DNA from: Hydractinia symbiolongicarpus
Lineage: Eukaryota > Cnidaria > Hydrozoa > Anthoathecata > Hydractiniidae
DNA length: 64,000 bases
Direction of reading: 5' to 3'
Assembly: GCF_029227915.1 (NCBI RefSeq)
Contig: NC_079887.1
Span: 9,858,001 to 9,922,000, forward strand
The translations under genes were made by a program, and so were the position numbers. Below are positions 1 through 10,400 of the stretch, one piece after another. Each line of letters begins with the position of its first letter. Position 1 is the first letter of the stretch. The notes under the pieces were generated by a model that was given only the letters and a program-made list of their open reading frames with translations, had not been told where the DNA came from and did not search any database.

Positions 1-892
1 ATTATTTAATTGCAAATATTCTTGTTGAGTCATATTGAAGAAGAACTACTTTGTTCATTACTATGATAAATATTCACCTATATTCTTGTTGAGGTTATTC
101 ACAATGGACGGCTGATAATGAGATTTTAGGTCATTAGTACATCTTATCTATATAGTTCTCCTTCCCCGAGCCTATATTTTTATTTTATTAAAATCAGGGC
201 GGAAGTCTCTGTGTAAGGGCCCGTCGTTGGGCAGTCGTCGTTGGGCATGTGGCAGTAAGCGTGTAAAAAAAGCTTAATTCCTTATTCACAAAAATGCTCA
301 TTTGTAGTAAACAAGACATGACTCAAAAATATCCACAGCTTGTTTAAATTTAGTAAATTGATTGTGCTTGTTACAACCTCGTCCCTAGGGTTTGTTAGAT
401 TTTTATATTCGCTGAGATGAGATGACGCCATCGCATTCTTGAGTAAATTTTGTTAACTTTTAAAACAGTTGTATGAACCATTACAAACGCTTCTTTTACA
501 TATGGTTTTCCGAAATTTTGTCAACATTTCATTCATCTTTTGAGGGGACGGTTGGGATAGGTAGACAACTTAAAACAACTGAGTTTATAATGACCAAGCG
601 TTTGATAAAAACAATAAAAAAAGATGTAAAATTATATAAAAAGTAAAATATTGTACGATATAAAAACTTATGTTAAAAAGAAGAATTTATTGTGTAGGAT
701 TTAGTATTTCGTTTCCCGATATATTTAGTGATGCTGTTTCCTAATAAAAAAACCCTTTTACTTACTGAGAACAAAAAAATTATATTTGGACGTGTTTGGA
801 AAAACAGTTAATGTTTTAATTTTATTTTGAAATTACCTACGATTTACCAACTTAGGACTATTGGTATGTTAAAAATCCAGTTACACACACAC
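1..892. other. Intergenic, no gene seen
   Basis: No coding exon is visible. A short direct repeat around the words cgtcgttgggca lies at about 220-250. At 373-393 there is a copy of the acctcgtccctaggg motif that recurs through the window as the end of a small inverted-repeat element family, but no matching second arm is clear here. The rest is AT-rich single-copy-looking sequence. Confidence 0.6.
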
Positions 893-2065
893 TTAGATGT
901 CTGCCATAAATGTTTTATACTGTCCTTCGTTGAGAGTGACGCCACTTGCCCACGGGTGTCCCCCACCAATCGTGCTGCCGCTTTTTTTCATCACGAACTT
1001 TGCCAGATCACGCGCATCAAAGTTTTCATCCAAACGTCGCAAGGAAAAGTAGTAAGAAACATCTCCTTTGCTGTTAGTTGTTGGGGAATTTACCAATATG
1101 GCGTAACTAGCTTCAACTTCTTTTAACATTTGGTTAACATAAGGTTCCAGGCTTCTTCCGTATGTAAAGATATCGATCAAAACAACTAGTACGTCACAAG
1201 TCTTCTCTCCAACCATGCAATTTTTCATCACTTTCCCCGTGTTCAACTTCGATACCATTTCTTCAATAAGCAATAAGTAGTCATCAGTCTCTTTTTCGGA
1301 AAATACATTTTCCTTATCTCCTAATATGACCTTTTTAGAAGCTTCCAAGTAACGCGCTGATTCAACTTTAAAATTTTTTGTGATTTCTTGAGAAGACGAA
1401 AAAGTACTGTAAAGAAAACTCCATTGATCTTCTTTTGCCAAGATATTATCAAGCACGTAAAAAAGTTGCATTTTAAGACGGAGGATTTCTTGCATGTTTT
1501 TGAGCAATAACGAACTTGTAGGAGCATATTTTTCCATAGCTTTGTAAAAAGCCCTCTGAGCAATCTCATCAGCAACTTTCTTTCCCGCTACGTTCGGATT
1601 CATGCCTTCATACTCGCTGTACTGGATAACTTTAAGTAATTCTTCAATCTGCAACGCAGCTTTCTTTTCAGATGACAAAAACTTGTACATCATCACTGCT
1701 GCACAATTTTCTGCATCAAAGGTAAATGTGAAATTTTTCAGATTGAGTAAATTGTTCATTGGCGAATCATCTTTTCTAGGATGATGATCATAGACTTCGA
1801 CTGTCACGCGATTCAGAATGCTGCCTAAATATTCGGTTTCTTGTGGGAGGTCTGGGCTACAATCCACATAGATAATTTTTGCATTATCAACACCAACACT
1901 TTCCACTGCTTTTTTCACATTTTGGAAGCATGCATCAGTTCTCCAATATGGAACCAAAGTTACGTTGCCCGACTTATACATAGAAGCAGTGATGATCGCT
2001 GAAACCAATCCATCGATACAAGGTTTCTTGGGGTAGGCGTGGAACACTATGACAATCTGTTGCAT
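893..2065 (-). CDS. DHH/DHHA1-family phosphoesterase, intronless
   Basis: A 390-residue open frame with no intron. The N-terminal half has the DHH-superfamily layout: an H9...D18 segment (HAYPKKPCIDG) in place of the usual first metal motif, DCSP with D68, and the signature DHHP at 93-96. The C-terminus carries the DHHA1 substrate-binding motif GGGHPWASG at 367-375. Family members are metal-dependent phosphodiesterases or phosphatases acting on short oligonucleotides, cyclic dinucleotides or polyphosphate; which substrate applies here cannot be read. Motif I is not the usual DxD form, so activity is uncertain. The start was chosen because beta-strand-like QQIVIVFHA follows directly. There is no signal peptide. 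Being intronless among intron-rich neighbours and resembling bacterial-type DHH proteins, it may be a retrogene or an old transfer. Confidence 0.82.
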   Translation of the reverse strand: MQQIVIVFHAYPKKPCIDGLVSAIITASMYKSGNVTLVPYWRTDACFQNVKKAVESVGVDNAKIIYVDCSPDLPQETEYLGSILNRVTVEVYDHHPRKDDSPMNNLLNLKNFTFTFDAENCAAVMMYKFLSSEKKAALQIEELLKVIQYSEYEGMNPNVAGKKVADEIAQRAFYKAMEKYAPTSSLLLKNMQEILRLKMQLFYVLDNILAKEDQWSFLYSTFSSSQEITKNFKVESARYLEASKKVILGDKENVFSEKETDDYLLLIEEMVSKLNTGKVMKNCMVGEKTCDVLVVLIDIFTYGRSLEPYVNQMLKEVEASYAILVNSPTTNSKGDVSYYFSLRRLDENFDARDLAKFVMKKSGSTIGGGHPWASGVTLNEGQYKTFMADI

Positions 2066-3690
2066 TTTGTTGAATAGGACAGTCTAAAAAAAGACATTAT
2101 GAGTATGACATGCATTTGCGACATTATGACTTACTTGATGTTTAGCTATATTTCACATGTTATTGCAGTGTAATTAACCTCTGAGAAGGAGTTTAGTTAT
2201 ATATTTTAGTATGTTGCTATTTCATAAGTAAACAATAATACCCTTGTTATAATCCTTGAGAAACGTATATTATTATACTAACATTTCAAATAAAAAAAGC
2301 ATTCCAAACTTATGCGGAGGGTTTTTCGCTTTGTATCATACTTTTACATAGCAAAAAGTAAAGGGTAGCTCCTTCTCCCGCATTAAGTTGCATTTACTAT
2401 GCGTTTTTAAATGTTGTTAATTAAAAAACTTACCAGAGTACACTTCGTTCAGTTTCGTTCGTATTTGACTTCTAACTTTCAGTAGACTTCGGTTGACTTG
2501 ATAGCTTAGTAAAGCTAAGCAATATATATATGCTTTTAAAAAATGTATACCTGCTGAATAATCAGCTGTGAATTACATATCAGATGCTTTCATCAAAATA
2601 AGGGGAACAACAGTAAAGTTGAAGCCGCCCTGGGCGTTTATGGGATTCCCGAGATGATGATTGAATTCTGTAATTTCCCGGCAAGTAAGGCATCTGGATC
2701 TGTGTGATCGAGAAAATGTAAATACAAATATGGCGCACAAGCAGATTGGTTCGGCCGTGCGGTTGGTTTTCCATGGTTTCTTTGCAAACATTCAGTAATG
2801 CATGTCCTTAACAGCTACTAAATTGAGCAGACTCCTTAGGATGACAGTACGCAAGAGAGGTATTTGTTTGTTATTTTTTCATGGGCTATTTTACTTCATC
2901 AGGAAACAATTTGTTTCAACTAGTCAATTGCACTGCTCATCATGCCTGATTTGTAGCTATAGCTACGTAGTTCAAGAACTTTAACTAACATCGAGCCTAT
3001 CCAGTGGATCTGATTTGAACCTTATTGTTTTTGAACCTTATTGTTTTTAAAGGCATATATATACAAAATTATATTATGATGACACTAGCAGCCTTTTAAT
3101 ATCCCTGAAGTATATGTGTAGTAGGTGCTTAACGATTTTTCTCCCTGAAACAAGTACAAGAAATTTTATTTAAGAAATGCATATGTGCATAACATTAACC
3201 AAGCACATTATTTTAACTTACTAAAAATTTAGTGACGTATACCCAAACAAACTACAAGCTGAAGACAAATTATCTAATAGCAAAATATAAAACAGGGCAA
3301 CTCCTGTCACAAAAGGCTACTGAAGAACTAATTTCACTTGACAGTGATCCTTTGTGGCGAATGTACTGTATCGCAACATGTTGATGAGAGTAAATGAACA
3401 GAAAACAGATGCGCAAGAAATGTAAAAAAAGCTAAACAACTTTAGGGAAAACCAATACTAACAACAAATACAAATACTATATACATATACATAATTGAGA
3501 CAACACGGCAAAAGAGAATGGATATATAATATATACATTCTCCATAGAGTAAAATCTATGTCAGAGCACATCAATACAAAAATAGTAACACTCTTACTGA
3601 CTTAATTCTTTCTAACAGTTCTTGTATTTCTAAAACTTGTGTCATGGATTTAGGCATCAGGGATCACAATTTAGTTTATGTGATCAAAAA
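2066..3690. other. Intergenic, no gene seen
   Basis: AT-rich sequence between the DHH gene and a repeat cluster. Short open frames on both strands at 2.57-2.98 kb have no recognisable domain, no convincing splice-site context and overlap one another, so no gene is called. The DHH gene's promoter should lie just after 2066. Confidence 0.55.
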
Positions 3691-3717
3691 AATTCAAAAG
3701 GCCACAATTTAAGAGCT

Positions 3718-3862
3718 TGGCTGGTGCACCGGTACCGGTTCTTTAAGCTCAAAATCGCTGAAAAAACTAGCCACATTCAATTTTAATGAAATTGAAGTGA
3801 ATGTGGCTAGTGCACCGGTACCGGTTCTTTACGCTCAAAATTGCTTAAAGAACCGGTAAATT
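3718..3862. repeat. Direct repeat around a 45-bp hairpin
   Basis: The block tgcaccggtaccggttcttt followed by (a/c)gctcaaaat(c/t)gct occurs at about 3724 and again at about 3811. Between the copies, 3769-3813 is a hairpin: actagccacattcaattt pairs with aaattgaagtgaatgtggctagt. A further inverted word, aaagaaccgg, follows at about 3848. The copies contain the palindrome ccggtaccgg. It looks like a small inverted-repeat element or a fold-back duplication. Confidence 0.7.
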
Positions 3863-4004
3863 TAAAAATGGCATGTTCGCAACGATATTTAAGAAATTGA
3901 CATGATATTTGTTAACTGAATAAAGTATTACACTTTCTGAGTCTTAACAATGCAGTTTTTTTGCTAAATAATCAACGTGAATGGCGTATAAGAGTGTATA
4001 AGAA

Positions 4005-4365
4005 GGGGTTTTTTCATAAAAGACAGTAGACTTAGAGTGCCGGTTTTTTTGCAGTAAAACTTAGAGAAGCGGGTTTTTTCTTGAAAATTAGAGTGCAGGT
4101 TTTTTTTGCAATAATTCTTAGAAAACCGTTTTTTTTTTCGTAAAAATTAGAGTGCTGGTTTTTTTGCAGTAATACTCAGAGAATCAGGTTTTTTTGTGAG
4201 ACTCATTAGACTAGAAAGCCGGATTTTTTGTGGGACTTATTAGACCTAGAGAGCCGGGTTTTTTGTAAGATACTTACGAGATTTAGAGTGCCAGTTTTGT
4301 TGTAGAAGACAAGGTTACCTTTCGTGCGATTTAATAGACTTAAAGCACCGTTTTTTTTCAGAGAT
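4005..4365. repeat. Degenerate tandem repeat with ggttttttt cores
   Basis: About nine diverged units of roughly 35-45 bases, each with the order (c)ttagag, then (t/a)gccggttttttt, then gtaa or gtgagac. Examples start at 4029, 4063, 4091, 4149, 4209 and 4249. Unit length and sequence drift, indicating an old array. No gene function is implied. Confidence 0.7.
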
Positions 4366-4528
4366 ACTACTCTGAAATAAAAGTGGATATTGGAGTAATA
4401 TATGATCAAAAAATGCAATGGGAAGAGAACATTCTAAATTTAGAATTATAAAAACTTAAATATATATTTATTCACTTGCAAAAACAAAGTAGCATGACCA
4501 AAGAAAGGCATTACCTTTGGCCCTAAAA

Positions 4529-4601
4529 ACTCCTGCCAGGATTTGAACCTGGATCTCTTATGAAATTCTACACAAGAATCTTACCTTTAGACCACAGGGA
4601 T
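4529..4601 (-). tRNA. tRNA-like sequence or tRNA pseudogene
   Basis: Read on the minus strand this 73-nt stretch has a 7-bp acceptor pairing with one mismatch (atccctg with caggagt), a 4-bp D stem (gtct/agat) with the A-box-like tggtctaaaggta, and a perfect T arm ccagg-ttcaaat-cctgg with a good B box. The anticodon arm is abnormal: the best fold is a 7-bp stem with an 8-nt loop, so no anticodon is assigned. Most likely a decayed tRNA gene or the head of a tRNA-derived short element. Confidence 0.4.
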
Positions 4602-5259
4602 TTTACACAATTCCTAACGAACTGTGAGAATTGCATTACTGTAAAAACTTATTCAAAAACATTTAGCGCAATAACAGCCCTAATTATGAAATTCTGTGGT
4701 GCATCATTTGTCACGGTCAAAAACCCCACCTCAAAACATCCAATGTTATGTAATGACAGCATGAGTATAAAAGGAACCCTCTTAGCATCTTACCAGACTG
4801 ACTAAAAACAGGGAAATATAACTTGAGGAAATTATACAAAAGACCTTTTACTACAAATGAATATCCTATAATTGTTGAAGGCAAAAATTAACCAAGAAAA
4901 ATGTAACAATTTGAACAAGTAGATGTGCATTAAAGGCATACTTATCTCACTGACAGGATTTACTTGCAAGTGTTTTCCACCCTTAGACACTCTTACAGCT
5001 ATGGCAAAGGGGCATCCTTGTTGCATAGTTCAGAAAATTACTTACGATGAAGTTCACAATCCTGACCCACAAGATTTGAACAATTTTCCTCCGTTTACAC
5101 ATGCATACTTTAACTTAATTTCAAATCAGGATTTAATTCTTTGTTAACCCTTCCCTGTGCTGCTTTTATCCTTCTACAACCCCTTATCAACAATTCAGTA
5201 TAATTTCTCTGCTTATACAAGCTATTTTTTTGTTGTAGTTCTTCAAACGAAGAGTACAA

Positions 5260-6065
5260 CTGACCTTCCGCAATGAGAGCCATTTTGGAAAGAGCTGTAT
5301 AGCATGGTGGTCTAGATGAATCACGTGACCTAAAAATTTGTACCAGTTCTTTAGCCACACCGAAAATTTAAACCTCAAACTATCAAGGTTTGTAGCTATA
5401 AGAACTTCAGTGAAGAGGCTTTTCTGAAGGACTGGCCACATTTTAATAATTATGATGACCTTAATGAAGCATGTAAGAAACTGAATAAAAATGTTGAAAC
5501 AGTGACTTTCATAGATTTTCCAGACATGATAAGGCAGGGGTCATTGATAGACTTCTTAAAACCAAAAGTATCAAAAACAAATCCATTATAGATTGGGAAG
5601 CTTTCAAACAAAAAAGAAACCAGGTGATAGATTTCAAAAATCGACTCAAAAACGAGTACTATAATGACGTTTTGCAGGATTTTTAAAAACAACCAAAATA
5701 ACTTTTAAAAAACCCTAAAACAACTGGTTCCTGATAAGTCAGGCTATACTACTTCAATAAAAAGAGTAGTCCAAAACTTTTCTTTGTAAAGAGGTGGAAT
5801 ATTCATTGAATAATTTACTTATTAAAAACGACGCCATGTTAGTTTTCAAAGCCACCAATCACACTGCTCCTTATTACACGTGCTCAAAATTCGTAAAAAG
5901 CTACCACAATCACTAGCAAGAGGAGCTTCAAAAACCTTGGTCAACACGAAATTTGTCAAAGAAGCCTTCCCATTTAGAGCTACAAAAGTGTGGGGTAATC
6001 TTGCAGACTAAGTGACTTGGAATGGAAGTCTGCTTTCTTTTAAGACTTTCAACTCTAATGTATGT
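5260..6065 (+). mobile_element. Decayed non-LTR retrotransposon (L2/CR1-like) remnant
   Basis: Broken frames on the plus strand spell parts of a LINE polyprotein. From about 5405 the translation reads NFSEEAFLKDWPHFNNYDD and then, after frame changes, DWEAFKQKRNQVIDFK near 5593, the linker between endonuclease and reverse transcriptase in such elements. From about 5830, AMLVFKATNHTAPYY and then FPFRATKVWGNL near 5970 match the C-terminal tail. The catalytic reverse transcriptase core is missing. There are several stops and frameshifts, so it is dead. Confidence 0.65.
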
Positions 6066-6324
6066 ATTTGGCAAATCCTAATGGAGATCACTTTTTAATT
6101 TTTGTTTTTAATTTTTTTCTTTTAAACTTTCACAGAAAATTAGTGCATAAATTGGCTTCACTGTCCTTGCATTTGAAATGTTGGTAAAAAATCTTTCAAA
6201 GTATTTGTAATTGACATTATGCCACAGATAGGGCCTCTTAATTGCTTTTGTCTACTATCACATGTTTTGATGTTATTTGAAGAGTTCTGAAGAATCTAAT
6301 TTTAATTGCAAAGGAAAAAACATC

Positions 6325-6455
6325 AAGAACATAACAGGGTTCGATTCCCCTTGGTGGTGATTCAATATGAGCATGTGAATGTTACCATAGCCCTAAGGTT
6401 ACCCCAGCCATCTAAGGGAAATGGGAAGATGGCACAATGTGTGGACTGTTGTGGG
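6325..6455 (+). repeat. tRNA-derived SINE fragment
   Basis: A good B-box word, gggttcgattcccc, lies at 6338-6351 followed by an element-like body (ttggtggtgattcaatatga...). No A box is seen in the expected place upstream, so the copy is probably 5'-truncated. Confidence 0.4.
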
Positions 6456-6594
6456 ATGTTACAGGGAGTTGTCTGGTAGAGCGTAGATCCTAATTGGATC
6501 TTCACAGCTCATAATGAGCATTACTTCAGGACTCGCCATCCATTCCATGGCTCCTGGAAATAATAGACATGGTATATCTCTATAATAATATGCC

Positions 6595-7200
6595 AGTTCT
6601 GTCTGTCTGTCTGTGATTGTTACAAAGTCGATTATATTCTTCACTATTTTTTTGATAAAGTCTGTAAAACATCGCCATAAAATTGTTCTGTAGTTTACCA
6701 AACTTCAAAGGACTTCAACTTCAACGTCAAAGGAAAATATATTAAATTAATGAAGCCATCACAGTGCACCTAAAACTTTGAGGCCAAATAACTTGGAAAC
6801 AAGGTGGTGATGTCAATGATTTTTCACCGCGTAGGTAACTAGGGACCACCTAGGACCAATTTGGGTAATTTTCTCAAACCTGGGTCCCCAAATTCGTTTC
6901 GGAATGAACAGGTTGATGACGTCATCAAAAATCTTTCAAACCCCAATATCTTTACAAGCGCTTGTTAAAGATATATGATCTTATACATTTTCTTGATCAC
7001 ATTTCAAGATCTATGCGATGAAGGCAACAGGTATGCAAATTCCGAAAAAGAAAAATTCCGGTTTTTGACGGGCCATTGCTGATGTCACCATAATTGCCTC
7101 ATATCTTTTTAGACGTTCATCAAAAGCACATGATCATATACATTTTTTGATTATAGCAGTTTAATCTCTACATGGTAGAGGCAATGTAGAAACAAGGTTC
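6595..7200 (+). repeat. Dispersed repeat, copy A
   Basis: Starts with a (gtct)n run at 6600-6615 followed by gtgattgttacaaagtcgat. It continues through ggccaaataacttggaaaca (6783), cctaggaccaatttgggtaa (6850), caaaccccaatatcttt (6937) and atcttatacattttcttgat (6977). The same ordered words occur in reverse complement at 52.48-53.41 kb, which defines a repeat family. No coding potential is evident. Confidence 0.65.
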
Positions 7201-7407
7201 TAAGTTTTTCACGGGTTTTTGCCACTAGTCCTTTAATATTTGCGAGGTTAGCAATATTAAAAATATGCACATTAACATTAACATTTCGAAAAATATTTTA
7301 AAAAATGACCGTTCCCACAAATGTTATGTCCAGGGTTGTAGTTTTTGCACTTCATTCCTCCTTTGTTATCTTAAAAACACCATCCTGTTTAAATTTTCTT
7401 TTTTTAG

Positions 7408-10400
7408 ATTTTCAAAAAGTAGTATTGGAAGTCAAAGAATTTATTTCGAAACTAGCTGGTTACGATACTGCAGAATTGCGAGATGCATTAAATTTCAGTT
7501 TGTTACATCTTCATAAATACTACAAAAAGCTACGTCATAAAGCAAAAGTATGCAACCTTTCTTTTATTTTATTAATATTAATAATATTATTATAATTTAT
7601 TTGCTTCAGTGTAATTGTTAGATACTTTTGCGGTCCAAAGTTATCCTAAATGTTTATAAATGTGTGCATAAAATTGCTTTCAGGTGGTCCATTTGCTTTT
7701 GCATTTTCCCTTGATTAATTTCAACTGAATTTTTAGCAACAAACAAAACCTTTTTTAAAATAAGAGAATAATTAAATACAATTGGTTCCAATGTGTGCAA
7801 AAATGTTCTGCCCATTTCAAACTTGTGTTGTTTCGATTTAAAAAAAAATTGAAGCCTATATTGAATTCCATGTAAAACATTTTTTTTCCACAGTATATAC
7901 CATCAAATAACCACCTGATAAAGTGTCCACTTTATCAGGAATTTTCAAAAGTAATATCGTCAGAATGTCAGGGAAAAGTCAGGAATATTAGCAGTTTCTA
8001 TGAAAATGTGTGAATGATTAACCACAAATAATTTTTTATTTTTAAAACATTCGTAAGAAGTGAATATCAGATCTGTTTTTAGTTAGCATTAATTTTTTAG
8101 TCTGTTTTAATAATAAAACCTATATAAAATTTACATTTTAGAATAATTGGCAATGTTATTAGAATATCTGTACTGGACTAAAATAGCTGAAAAACAAAGT
8201 CATTGTCAAAATTTGTTGGAAATATAAAAAATATCAGGATTAATAATATAAAATATAAAAAATAATATAAAAAAAGAGAAATGTAGGTTACCACAGGATG
8301 TCAGCCTGACCTTAAAAAGCTTAAAGTCAGACCGGGTGATCTTGAATTCTCTAGAGAAAAACTTTGCAGACCAGAATTTTTAAAACATTTATCAAGTTGC
8401 AAAAAACCACTTCCTTTTATAAGGTTCAATGCTTTGCAATTCCAATGTTTGTCTTTTTAAGTTCGCCTTAATTGTGCGTACCTATTCCCTTGTCTGTGTG
8501 ACTCCAAATGTTCTAATATGACAAATATTTTAACAAAAAAACCCCTTGAAAATCACTAACAAAAAAGGCACGCTTAAAGACCATAAAAGTATTTAAAAAA
8601 ATGGCATACTGTGCACTGTTACAAAGTGTTTTACGCGCCATGAAAATAATGGATTCTAAATTCTGTTAAACTAGTTGTAAGACAGTTGAAGAATCCACAG
8701 GAATTTGCCCAGGCAGACAAACAGCACAAACAGATAGCCACACAGTCAGCACAGTACAGAACATCACAGAGCATATAACACAGGAAAAATAGCAGCACGT
8801 CACTGACAGACAGATAGCACAACACAGACAGACAGCATTATAATGTAGCTGTGTTCATGTGTCACAATTTCGTGCGTGACTTTCCTTTGCATAGTTCGCT
8901 ATTGTGCTTTTGTTTTGAAATGTTAATTGCCAATTTCTTAAGGCATTATCTTATTTTCTTTAGAATTATCCAGTTCTTGACGGAAGTATATCTTTGACAA
9001 GTTCACTGGGATCTTTTAGTCCTGTTTCTCCATTTATTCCACCCGTGGATAAATTTGATTGGAGGTGGATAAATTTGGACGCATCCAAACTTAGTGCCAG
9101 TTTTGGACAAGGTGATAAAACTAACTTACTACCAGAGATTTTTTATGTGATAAAAGATGGCGATGTCGAGCAATTGCAAGAGTTGATTCAAAAAGGTATT
9201 TTTTTATCTATGTTCCAGTGAGTGAATAATATTGTACTGTACGTTTGGATAAAAAATGTATTATTACCTTGAGCAAAGAACAAAGGGCGCATTTATATTA
9301 CGTATTTAATTGAAGCTTTAGCATTGTGTAAAAGCATAGTGTATCATAGCATGCATTTTTTTATCTGTAGTATGGAGATGACCTTTTCGTCTTTTCAACC
9401 CATATTTGACTTTCCATATGTTTAATTTCTTATGTCATTTGTACATTAAAACAAAATTTTGTCTCAGCTGTTATCTGTTGATAGATTCACTACGAAAAAT
9501 CTTTCGCTCGAAATGATTAGCTCATCGTTGTGAACATCACCTTCTTGGCGTGTTACGTGTTTAAAAACTAACCTATTAAGTAGGGAATGTTAATCCACTG
9601 GTGTAACCTGGCATCACTGTTAAGTAAGCCTGCCAACATTGTGTTTTTATGTTTCTTGTTTTGTAGATGGTGACTGTGTGAACGAAGTTGATGCTTTAGG
9701 TCGAAGTACGGCTTTATATTGTGTACATGGAAACACAAAAGAAAATATTCAGTGTTTGAAGATTTTAATGAAACATGGAGTAGACCTGAATCAAGAAGCT
9801 AATGGTAGACAATACGTCTTCTCACAGTTGATCTGACCTTTAATACTGAAAATTCTTTTTTCCATTTTGTTTGTTTGTTTGTTTTAGATGGTCTGACATG
9901 TCTCCATGTAGCTGCAATCACCAATAATGAAGAAATCATTGATATACTTATAAACGAAAATGTACGCAGGATGGTTTTTCTGATTTTTGAGTTGACTTTC
10001 TGTAAAAAAAGCTAATTTAAAACTCCGATATTTTAAGGTTAAAAATTTTAAAATCCTTTATCCTCAAAATGTTTTGATTTTTTGACAACATTTTAAAATC
10101 CATATACGGAGTTTTGGAGAATAGAGAGTTTAAGCAATGTATTTTGAAGGTCAAGGAAAACTTATAAATATATAGGGATGTAAATTCTCAATAAACACAA
10201 GGACATTTTGAAGCTTTCGTTTCCAACAAAACTATTCTCTATCACCACGTGCATTAACTCTTGCAAAAGTTTAATACTTTTATTTCAATTTTTAGGTGAA
10301 TATCAATGTAGAAGACAGTGAAGGTCGTTATCCATTGCATTTTGCTGCAGGATTCGCATCTTCCAACTGTGTTAAGGTGTGTTCTTCATCTTAGGCTTTC

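Noticed and set aside
7305-7595. Possible ankyrin-gene start at the ATG at 7305
   Set aside because: The sequence before 7408 is a typical polypyrimidine acceptor (aaattttctttttttag), and its translation is not conserved-looking. A missing upstream exon is more likely.
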